Below are positions 1 through 9,938 of a stretch of 27,998 nt of DNA, piece after piece. Source of the DNA: Pigoraptor chileana (taxonomy: Eukaryota > Opisthokonta > Filasterea). Positions within the stretch are counted from its first letter, which is position 1. The number at the start of each line of letters is the position of its first letter. Under the pieces are notes generated by a model, which was given only the letters and a program-made list of their open reading frames with translations, ran no database searches and was not told the DNA's origin. The stretch lies in contig CALSCR010000009.1 in the NCBI GenBank assembly GCA_943704495.1, positions 1 to 27,998 of the forward strand. Direction: 5' to 3'. A program made the translations under genes and the position numbers.

Positions 1-33
<33 letters not shown>

Positions 34-104
34 CGTGTGCGCATATGTGAGTGTGCGTGCCCATGCAACAGCATTAAAGAATTATATAATGATGTTGTGT
101 GTGC

Positions 105-136
<32 letters not shown>

Positions 137-301
137 CTGTATGCGTGTGTGTCTTAAAGAATTGCAGTTATGATATTGTGGGCGTGTGGGCGTGTGGGCG
201 TGTGTGTATGTGTGTCGCATAAACGTTCTTGACACATGGCCACATTTCCGCACAAATTCCAAGATGCGCACAGAAAACAGACGAAAGCGGCAATGCTCGA
301 C
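1..301. repeat. (GA)n and (GT)n simple repeats, 3' flank of first gene
   Basis: The sequence opens with about 14 GA units (1-29). A GT-rich block with interruptions follows at roughly 95-152, and a short GGGCGTGT-type block lies near 180-215. Cys/Val-rich open frames here are only translations of the repeat. This is the downstream flank of the minus-strand gene that ends at 302; I see no coding exon and no clear AATAAA for that gene. Confidence 0.85.
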
Positions 302-974
302 TCACTTTTCCTTGAAAAGGCTCTCATACTCCGCGCTGCCCTCCTTCAGTTTGTTGGCGTTGGCTTCCAGTTTGGCCTCCCAGTGCATCCGCAGAATGGT
401 CTGCATTGACGGCGTAACAGCCACGAGTCGCCACGTGACAATCAGTTTGGACCACAAAAAGCATCTCATGCGAACAGAACACAACTACTATAACGCAGTT
501 TCTCATTTGCTTGGGGGAGGGAAGGATAAGATGCCTTGATGTAATGTAAAAATGCTTTTAGACATGTGCATGTGAGTACACACCTTCAGTTCCTCACTGC
601 GCTCGACGAGTTCTGCGTATGGAAATGCATCCACGAGGACAATGTGATAAACAATCAGAAAAGGAACGGTCAACTGTTTGCATGCGAAGACAAATGTACA
701 TATTTGCACGTTTTATGGCGCACCTAACACATACGACATACACATGCACACAAAAAAAGAGGATGCCTGCATCCACTTTGTCCCCACCCTTCCACTTTGT
801 CTCATCCGATTGAGGCCCAGCAGATGCGCCCCGGTTGAGCAGCGCAGACTCCACTTTCCCCTGCTTGGCCGCAAAGAATTCGGTCGCGCGGACGGCGGAT
901 GAACTCGCGCCCCCCGCATCCGCTTCTTCGGCAGGTGCATTGCGCCCAGAGCGTGTGCTCCGCGTGGTCGCCAT
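302..974 (-). CDS. Small unrecognised protein, 3 exons, about 104 aa
   Basis: Exons on the minus strand are 974-788, 612-584 and 400-302. The phases close exactly (1, then 0) with a GTGGGG donor, a GTGTGT donor and CAG acceptors, giving about 104 residues. The first half is low-complexity and starts MATTRSTRSGRNAP. The second half, from about KWKELVERSEELK to EYESLFKEK, is highly charged and looks like one or two amphipathic helices. I do not recognise the family. The small basic N-terminus plus a helix would suit a nuclear adaptor, but this is only inference. It is transcribed divergently from XPG across a 673-bp shared upstream region holding an E2F-like site. The middle exon is only 29 nt, and its acceptor choice is the weakest point of the model. 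Confidence 0.6.
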
Positions 975-1647
975 CTCGCGTTGCCTGAGTCAGTGGTGTG
1001 GCGGTGTGTGTGTGTGTGCGGGCGTGTGCAGCGCACAGACTGACTGCGACGTGGATGGACCGCAATAACACGATAACACTCTATTTAAGAAAAATTGAAA
1101 GTCTGCACAGTAAAGAAACTGAATTCACAACAATACCGACCCCAAAGAACGTTGATCCTATTCATTGATCTTCATTAGTACAACGCAGACGGCTGACTCT
1201 CCCCGCACTACTGACTAATGCAGTCTGCCCGGTTGACTGAAAAAAAACGCGCGGGAAATTAATCAAGTGATGCGCGACCATAATTTATTTATGCGAGGTC
1301 TCGCGCAATAATCGTGTTGTAACACGTTTACTGCTTGAGTTGATTGGCCAGCGTCAATGAGCAACTGTCAGTGTCGTCATGAGATGAATCAGGCTCTAAA
1401 GCAAAGCGAGGGCATTTAAACATACAGGAGACTTCAACAATCGCGTTGTACCTGACTGTTCTATCTCATGCAATATTGCGTCTGTCGCTTTTGTTTTCTG
1501 TTGCCTTGTGCGGTTCGTGCGATGTGGGCCGGTGTGGTCGGTGCGGTGTGGTGATTTGCTCTTCAAGGCTGTTGTTGCCTTGCAAACACACCCCCTGCCA
1601 TCCGCTTATCGCCCATAGTGGGGTCACGTGGCCTGTGACTCGCAAGG
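975..1647. promoter_or_regulatory. Shared upstream region of the small gene and XPG
   Basis: This is a 673-bp stretch between two divergent start codons with no convincing exon. It holds a GT-rich tract next to the minus-strand start (about 1005-1030), an AT-rich middle, an E2F-like GCGGGAAA at 1251-1258 (reverse of TTTCCCGC), a GATTGGCC (inverted CCAAT) near 1341-1348, and a CACGTG at 1625-1630 just before the XPG start. These are matches to general eukaryotic motifs; their function here is not shown. Confidence 0.45.
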
Positions 1648-2728
1648 ATGGGAGTCAAGGGACTGTGGCAGTTGTTGGATCCTGTTGGCAGGCCCATCAA
1701 CCTGGAAAACCTGTCAAATAAGCGCCTTGCCGTCGGTGGGTGGGATTTCTTGTGTCCCGCAATTGCGCTCGCACACTGTACGCACACAAGAATTTTACAC
1801 ACACGCACACACACACCCCGAGCTTAGTATGAGCCTTTTTACATGAAAGCTGGAATGCTTGGAGGCCACTCACACACGAACACCGAATGGATGCAGACGT
1901 GAGTATATGGCTCAATCAGCAAGTGAAGGCCATGCGCGATCAGCACGGCAACATGATACGAAATGCACACCTGCTCGGTTTGTTCAAACGAATATGCAAG
2001 GTTGGTCTTCTGGCGGTGACTTCACACTGAAAAGCTTGCATGTGTGTGCGTGTGTGTGTGCGTGAGTATGTGTCAATGCAAGGGTCGCACGAAGGTGACG
2101 TTATGCATGTGTCTGTTTATGTATATGTATGAGTATCTTGAGTCAGTGAGTGAGAGAGACGAGTGTGCGTATACATGTGTGAATGTGCTCACCGGCATTA
2201 ACGCGCGTGTTGTATTTACCTCTACGTATGTGTATGTGTCGGTTAATTGGCAATGTAATTTAATTTGCCTGTGTATCACCCTCCATTTTTGCAGCTTCTG
2301 TATTGGAAGATCAAGCCCATATTTGTGTATGATGGCGGTGCACCCGCACTCAAGCGGGGTACGCTGGTGGGTGCAGTGGGACTCAATTGCATGGCACCAT
2401 ATTGCCTCTGGGACCATAATACCACTGGGACCCTAATACCACTGGGACCATAATACCACTAGGATCATATTACACCTGGAACTAAGGTGACCAACTGCAT
2501 ACTGGAATAGCAGATCCAAAAAGCGTCCGTCGATGTCTGTCTGTTCATTTTGAGTTGTCGATGTCACGTGTGCAATGCAGGAGCGCCGGCGTCGCCAAAG
2601 GGCACGTGCCGAAATGGATCTCAAGAAGACGGCGGAGCGGTTGCTGAGCAACGCGGTGAAGCGTCATGCAGTTGCTGCGGCGGCTGGGACACGTGACAAG
2701 GGAAAGACGCCGTTCTCCGGGTGGGGTG

Positions 2729-2764
<36 letters not shown>

Positions 2765-5700
2765 TGAGTGCGTTCGACTGCAATGGATATATATACTTGG
2801 GTAATAAGGAGAAGTGCTGACTGCATATGCTTGCATGCATGTGCGCATGCAGGCCAAGAAGAGTCAGAGACGACGGCGACGAGCAGTTTGAGCTTCCGCC
2901 GTCACCCACTAGAGATCTGGACGCCGCGTCTGATGCCGAGTCAATGGACTGGGATGACGACGGATACGATGCTGTGGCTGCGGTGCTCAGGCAGGTCGCG
3001 TGGTTGCTGATGCTACGTCGGTCGTTCAAGGATTGCTTTTTCTTTTTCTTTCTTGGTTTTTGAAGTAGTGTTGTGTGCGATGCCGTCACCCTAACATTAA
3101 ATTGATTCAAATTGTGCTAATCCGAGAAATATTTTGGTTGTGGATTCTGGTTATGTACAGTCGCCCGCCCGATGACAGCAACGATTCTGAATCCGGCGAT
3201 GATACGGTGAGCAGTCGATGTCGTATTGGTCCACATCGCACACACTCATGCCAATCGTGCACTCACACAGTCCTGCCGCCCTTTGATCTCCCCTCTCCTC
3301 TGTCCGTGCGGCGCACTTATAACGAATTGCATGTGTCACCTTTAATTGAAGACATATTGGCAATACAATGATTGGTGTCTGAATGAAGTCATCAACCTAC
3401 TTCTTGCATCCATGCAGGGCGGTGGTTCTGGCACAAAGCAAGCCCGTGGGCGCGGTGTACGTGGGCGTGGACGTGCTGGAAGAACAATCAATTTGCTCGA
3501 CGTCGATATCGACTCGACGGAATTTAAGCAGTTACCGCCCGAAATCCAGCATGAGATTCTCGCCGAGGTGCGCACTCTCAAAAAGAGCACGGCCTGGCAG
3601 CGATTTGATCAACTGCGCAAGGTTGCAAAGGTGTGCTGCTCGTTGTGTCTCCTTCTGTGCACTGATTCGATGTGTTGTTAAGGCGTGAGTGTGTGGTATC
3701 ACACCTTTGTTTACATGGTTTACTTGATACTGACACTGAATCGAATCACATATCTCTCCTTGTGTGTGCGCGTGTGCGTATGTGTGCATGTGTGGCGGTG
3801 TGTGCGTTCGGGGCTGTTTGTTCACGATGGATTGCCTGCGTTGCCATGCGCTTTGATGTACAATGGCTGTCCGATCACGTGCACTCGCCCACCGGCACAA
3901 TTCACTTAATGCTCTCTCCATCTCTCTGCTGCAGACTGCCGACGACTTTTCGAGCTACCAGTTGCAAGGTCTGCTTCAGAAAAACCAGCTGAGCCGGCGC
4001 ATGGACACGCTCAAGGCGGAAATGCATCTGACGCAGGCCCTGGCGTACGAGGGGTTTGAGGCGCGCAGAATAGCGTGCGAAGACGGCACCGAGTATGTTC
4101 TGTGCTACACGGGCAACAAGAAGGACGGTGCGTTTCTCGCGCGCCTGTGTATTTATATATGTGTGTGTGTTTGTGTGTGTGCCCGGGGGGGGGGCTATTC
4201 GTACGCATGAGCCTACGTGTGTGTCCGTGCTGTGTTATTTTGTGGTCTAAATAATACTTCATAACCGGTGACTTTAAATTTGTGCGGATGGTCTGTGTCA
4301 CGTGAGGAGCAGATGACGGGGAGGAAGCACCGCTCCCGAATATCCAAGATGCGCTGGCTCGTGAAGGCGTCCGCAGGTATCAATGCGCATGCACATGTCA
4401 CGTGCCGGAGAGGCGTAACATCACGTGATGTGGACTGTTACGAGTGTTTGTTTCGTTGACATTTTCTGAGAAAACGCATTGAAAAACTCTCCGATGTCTG
4501 TTGGAACGGACACAGCGTGTTAAAGCCAATCTTCTTTGTCGCGCATACACACACACACACACGCTCCCTCGTGGAGTCCATGGGCACAGCGCCTATGACA
4601 CTAACTTGAATTCTACATCTCTGTCTCTCTCTATCTCTCTTTCTCTCTTTTGTTGTGCATGCACAGCTTTCCGTCTGCCGCACTCCCCCAATCGGCAAGG
4701 GATTTCGGTGGAACCGAAGATCCACACGGATTTAATCGCCCCCTATCGCGTCACAATGACGCACAAAATGACGCGTCCCAAATGCATATCGCGTCACAAA
4801 ATGACGCACTCGACGACGCCGTCCCAAATGCTCACACCAATCCGCAAAACAGGAAGCACGTGATCGCTTTCGACAGTGACTCTGACGACGGCTACAATCG
4901 ATTCAATGTGAACATGCGTGAGGAGACGGGGGGACGCACAGCCGATTCCGACTCTTTTGACGAGGAAGACCACATTGTAGCTGCAATTGCCGCCGCCGTT
5001 GCCCGCGAAAACAGCGAGAATGAGAGAGAGAGGAAAGAGGAGATGCATGGCAAGGTGAGGAGGGGGGGGGGTGGGGGGGCGTATGTTGCACGTGACGGTG
5101 GTACCGATGCGCAGATGAACGATGAAACCATCTCGGTCGGAGTGTGTGTAGCTGTGTGTATTGCTGTGGATTGTAAGTCCTTTTTAGATTACAAATCACA
5201 TTATAGCCCTTGGCATTCCTTCGATTTACCACTGCGCCTCCCTTTTGCGTGCACATGCACACACTCACACGCACACACGCACACACGCACACACACACTG
5301 ACACTCCGCAATCGTGTTTACAGGACCGCGGCGTCACTGTTGCACATACAGCGACCGATCTCGACGAAGATGAGCAGCTGGCGTTGGCTATCTCACTGAG
5401 CATGCAGCCCGCCGGGTATCACGTGCCTCCACAAGCGGATGCGACGGCACCCATCGCAGCACGTAACACTCCCGATGGACGCAATGCAATGGATGCGTCG
5501 AGTGACTCGGAGTTGGAGATATCCTTTGATAAGCGCCGGAATACCCTTGCACAAAGCGTGGGCGGTGCGAGTGGTCTGGGTGAGAAGACTGGCATGACGG
5601 CACCGCCTCACGCACTATTGGTCGCTGCGGATGCGCCAAAGGCCATCGATTTGACGTCAGAGCGCCATAATGTCGTCAGGGACTACGACGCTCGTCACAA

Positions 5701-7616
5701 GCCTATCACAAAATCCAATTCAGCGATAATAACTGCGACACCGCCTGTGGTAGCACCTGCACGTGATGCAAATATGTCGACGGATATGCGCCGGGATGGT
5801 TCAGATGGTCCGGATGGTCCGGATGAAGAGGCTGCGCCGCCGTCGCCGCCACGTGCGACTGGAAAAGCCGCCCTTGCGGTTATTTCGGCTGCGACGGCCG
5901 CACGCAGGCTCGAGGAGAGCGGCAGACACGTGACCGGTAATATGACGGCGGAACTACGCAATGCTCCAGCAAGTGACGGCGCTGCTGATGAACAGGCGCA
6001 TGGCGGTGACATTGTGGATGTGGATGAGGGCATTGCATCTGTGGGCGGCGCCATTCCAACGCCTGCGCCGCGAGTGGCGTCCGTTGTTGATCAGCTTGCG
6101 GGTGTGGGCGGTGCGTTGGGTATGGGCGGTATTGCTGCGCTTGGTGGTGTGCGTCCGTACGAGGGTGCTGTACGACTGGCACCCCCAACTATACCTTCAC
6201 GCACTGCTGAGGCCGAGAGAGAGACAACAACTTCACCTCTACACGCCGAGACAGAGTCTGCGCCCGACGTGCAACGAGCACCTCCGCCTCCCCTTGCTCC
6301 CATCGACCTCGATGCAATGGCGGGAATTCTCGACCGGGAGGACGCCGAGCTGCGTGCAGAGCGGAACAAGGGACAGCGTGACGCTGCTATTGTCTCCAAC
6401 GACATGTATGCGGATACGCAGGTTGGTGGGCCATTGATCTGATTGCAGATAGCAGTGCTGCATGCAGTGAAGGTGCAATTTTACACATTGACCCGGTTTA
6501 CTCCACACATTGCTGTGTGCAACCTATTGGCAGTTTCATGTCACATTTTTACTTTGTATGGGCACATCGCCTAAGATATGTGGGCTTATGCTCGAAATAG
6601 TTGTGTTGCTGTGTGTGGAGTCCATGGGCATGGCGCCCGGGACACATTTGTTGTCGCTGGGATTGTCTGATCATCAAATTTCATCAAATTTCATCGCTTT
6701 TTTATTGCATCACAATATGCACTGTTTCAGGAACTTCTCCGCCTCTTTGGCATTCCATACATTACTGCGCCAATGGAAGCCGAGGCCCAGTGCGCGGCCA
6801 TGGACGCCGCCACGCACTGTGATGGCGTCATTACCGACGACAGTGACGCGTTTCTCTTTGGGGCGCGCCGTGTCTACCGCAACATATTCAGCTCAACGAG
6901 GTTTGTGACGCGGACACATGGACAATTGCATCCCTGACATGTAACATGTGTTACTGTGATTGTTCTGCGGCACTGCCTCCATTGACATCCTCTTGGAATG
7001 CAACATTCGCTTTTATTCAATCCGCAGGGACCCGGAGCTATTCTTCAACGACGAAGTGCAGAGTCAGCTTGGTCTTGATCGCACGCGGCTCATCTCCCTC
7101 GCCCACCTGCTCGGCAGTGACTACACAGACGGCCTCAAGGGTATCGGAATCGTAACGGCGTCGGAAATTGTGGCGGAATTCTGTGCGGACGACACGCAAT
7201 CGTTTGGTGATTTTGTGTCGTTTTGCAAGCAGGCTGCGATGGATCCGCACTCGCGCGCCGGGGAGAGTGCGACGAGGAAGAAACTCGTGCGTATCGTCGG
7301 TGTCACGTGAATTACTCCACGAAAAGACACACACTCGCATTCACGAATTACTCCCTTTCACACATACACACATACGCACTTGGAAATAATCATGTGCGTG
7401 CTCTTGCTCACATGCCACATGACACCCGCACACACACCCATATTTCCGCAAACAGCGTGCGTGGAGGACCCCGCTTTCGCTGCTCGTCCCCGACGACTTC
7501 CCCGACTTGCGCGTGAACGAGGCATACCTGCATCCGACCGTTGAACTGGGCGACAACGACTACGAGTGGGGAATGCCGGATCTTGAAGGCATCAGAGAAT
7601 ATCCGCATGAGCGCAC

Positions 7617-7673
<57 letters not shown>

Positions 7674-9071
7674 GTGCGGTTGTGGTTTTTACCTGAATTG
7701 TTGTCTCTGTTTGCGCACCGCAGTTTTGGAGTTAATGTGTCTGTTTTTGTTGCATGCGGACATTAATTTTGGTTTCCGTAACCGAAGTGCGTCTCTTTTG
7801 GGTTTCGCGTCTAAAATGATTCTGTACATTTGCGGAGGAAAAATTTGCGTGGAATCGCGCAAAAACGGACGAATTTGTTCTTCCCGTCGTTCAACGCCTT
7901 AACGCCGAAGTGGTAAGTCCCCATCGCTCCACAGAAATCCTGCAGACATTTGCCATATATTTGTTCTGATCAACTTGTATCTTTCTGTTTGTGTACATGC
8001 ATGCAGTCTGCCCAGCGCAGCATGCACGACTTCTTTCGCCCGGTTGGTGCGCTTACCGCCAACAATGCACCGTCGTTGACGTCACCAATGACTACTGTCG
8101 GCACGCTGGGCACCAACAAGAAGATAGCAAGCAAGCGCCTTGCATCCGCAATTCAGGTGTGTGCGCAAGTGACCGATGAATTCATGTTTGGGTCTGGACA
8201 TAGTGAACGCCTTCCCTTCGAGATATGGTGCGCTTCTCCTGAATAAATGGAACGATTGTTTGTGCGCCTGCTTAGTCGGTAGATTGTCTTTCGTGTCATC
8301 GAAAGCAGCCACTGTGGTATCTGTCCAATGGATATTGTTAGAGCGAGCACCGAAGAATGCCAAATGCCCACTGATCCGCGCAGTAAACTGGTTTTTGTCG
8401 ATGCCGCATGAATGTGTGTGTTTACAGGGCTTCAAGCGCGCTGGAATGACTGCCTGCGAAGCACTCGACCAGTCCCGCAAGAAACGGCAGAGGACTGCAG
8501 ATGCGGACGAGGGCGGGGCGGCAAAGCAGTCCAAGCGCGGTCGGGGCAGGGGCACTATTGCGGCTGCGGTGAGCTTTAAATATTATTGTGCATGCTGCAG
8601 CAAGAGAGACCACTGCCGCTGCGACTGCTAAGACCATTGCTGTAACAACTGCCGGCCTGCCAGGGTTAGACGCCGATTCGTTGAAATGACTTGCCGATGA
8701 ACCGCCTCTTTAGATTGATTTTTTGGCTTTCTGAAACAGATGAGGCTTGTTTGTTGCTACTGCTGAACTCTTGGTGTCGAATGTATATCTGAACGTAGTA
8801 ATAATGTCAATGCCCCCTGCCCAAACCTCACAATCATCATGTGCGTTCGGATGGAATCGTGCAGAGAGGCCGCGGTAGCACAGCAGAACCCACTGTCGCT
8901 GTCTCTGAGACAGGAGCTACACCCGCAGCCGATGTCCAAGCGACGGGTCGGGGGCGTGGGCGTGGGCGTGGGCGTGTGCAGGGTAATCGGGGTAAAAGCA
9001 ATTCAAACGCGAGAAATCAGGGACTGAGCAGCAGTGGCACCAGCAGCGACGACGGAAGTATGTCGGACTGA
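1648..9071 (+). CDS. ERCC5: XPG/ERCC5/Rad2 structure-specific 3' endonuclease, 18 exons
   Basis: This is the FEN1-family nuclease that cuts 3' of the lesion in nucleotide excision repair. Exons: 1648-1735, 1897-2000, 2295-2366, 2581-2720, 2853-~2999, 3161-3206, 3418-3630, 3935-4127, 4313-4376, 4667-5054, 5324-6421, 6731-6900, 7028-7286, 7456-7623, 7838-7912, 8007-8156, 8428-8568, 8865-9071; about 1240 aa (human 1186). The N-nuclease block starts [10 protein letters not shown] and has D30 and D77 at the human positions. The I-domain carries [21 protein letters not shown] and LLGSDYTDG, so the catalytic acids are present. The long spacer holds [10 protein letters not shown] and a UIM (about 497-513). 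The C-terminus has a PIP box, QRSMHDFF (about 1078-1085), basic RKKRQR and RG repeats. Exon 5/6 and exon 14 borders are uncertain. Confidence 0.96.
2408..2480. repeat. 17-bp minisatellite in XPG intron 3
   Basis: About four tandem copies of a 17-bp unit, consensus CTGGGACCATAATACCA. The first three are nearly perfect and the fourth is degraded (CTAGGATCATATTACAC), followed by a partial copy. The array lies wholly in intron 3 (2367-2580), so it does not affect the protein. Confidence 0.9.
2729..2763. repeat. (GT)n microsatellite near the XPG intron 4 donor
   Basis: A pure GT run of about 17 units starts only about 9 nt after the intron 4 donor (GTGGGG at 2721). It is one of several introns here whose 5' end runs into GT repeats on the coding strand. 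Confidence 0.9.
4744..4826 (+). repeat. Coding tandem repeat in XPG exon 10
   Basis: Two imperfect copies of a unit of about 42 bp, each starting TATCGCGTCACAA and ending CCCAAATGC, with inner TGACGC repeats. It encodes an Asn/Asp/Gln-rich stretch ([12 protein letters not shown], then [14 protein letters not shown]) in the spacer. It keeps frame and lies in a poorly conserved part of the protein, so it is probably a recent local expansion. Confidence 0.75.
7619..7676. repeat. (GT)n microsatellite overlapping the XPG exon 14 donor
   Basis: A GT run of about 25 units or more begins at the exon 14 / intron 14 border. The preceding coding sequence (LEGIREY, then PHERT) runs straight into the repeat with no other GT donor before it. 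The working exon end therefore has to be inside the repeat; 7623 is the first one that keeps frame with the next exon at 7838. Confidence 0.8.
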
Positions 9072-9938
9072 CTGTGCCGGACGGGCTCGCCTAATTCGAA
9101 TTGGGCAGCGGATGAATTATTTGAATATAAATTATGTGACAGCCACTGACGTGTGTGCAGCTGCTCTGACGCACGACAGAGTTTAACTTATCCTTAATAG
9201 GCCGGTACTAGCGGCATGCCTGTCGTGGCTGCAATGCGATATATGGATGCCCACTGAACAGACACGCATATGACCGCAGACTAATTGAAGACTGACCGCA
9301 TGCACATATCCTGGAAAAGCAGCAGCTGCTTTGAGAATGGTACGATGAAGTCGGAGACTACTTTGGATCCTAATCCTACTAATCCTACGATGGATTATGG
9401 ATTCCACCCATTTGAGAGCAACATAAGAGACTAAACCAAATGAATCTCTCACTTCAGCAGACTGAACTTTTTTTGTGATTTACAGAGATTCAATCGACAC
9501 GAACCAGCCGTGCCAGTCATGCCAATTGACCAACATTGAGTAGTCATGTACGTTTGTTTTTTCAGGTCAGTAAAAATTGGTTAATTCGAAATCTTCCGCC
9601 CGCATGTTAACCAATTCAGTCCATACACTGTCGAGGACGCACCAGTTGAAAGCACAATTCACGTCCGTTGGCGACTGAATGCAATAAGTAAGAAAACTGA
9701 GTCACACAACCCAACAACAAAATTTTAATGTCATGCCAATACACAGAGCATATAATTATATAGAAATATGTATATTTAGTATCTGCAGTTTTCTGTACAA
9801 TTAAGGCACCACAATAAATTTTGCACACCCAGCGCATGCCATTAATGTAGCTGCGCACATGGATTGCCCGCATAAAAGTATTCAATCGACCCAATCCTTT
9901 TTGACTGCCATGGGCAGTGGAAGCGCCGCCAGACATGA
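9072..9938. other. Convergent intergenic region between XPG and RasGEF
   Basis: About 870 bp between two facing stop codons. It is AT-rich, especially after 9700, with no convincing exon on either strand. A TTTAAT at about 9724 (ATTAAA on minus) is a weak poly(A) candidate for the RasGEF. A short TAATCC/TACTAATCC repetition near 9368-9390 is present; it is not a telomere repeat. No clear AATAAA was found for XPG. Confidence 0.6.

Noticed and set aside
37-222. Cys-Val-rich ORFs over GT repeats (also near 2044, 7620, 18540, 24750)
   Set aside because: They are translations of GT/CA microsatellites with no conserved content.
3003-3160. Exact border of XPG exon 5 and exon 6
   Set aside because: Donors at 3000 and 3003 both keep frame, and an acceptor at 3161 or a few bases later would fit. 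I give 2999/3161 as the simplest pair but do not claim it as fixed.
9361-9395. TAATCC/TACTAATCC repetition resembling a telomere-type repeat
   Set aside because: Only a few irregular copies lie between two genes; they do not form a telomeric array.
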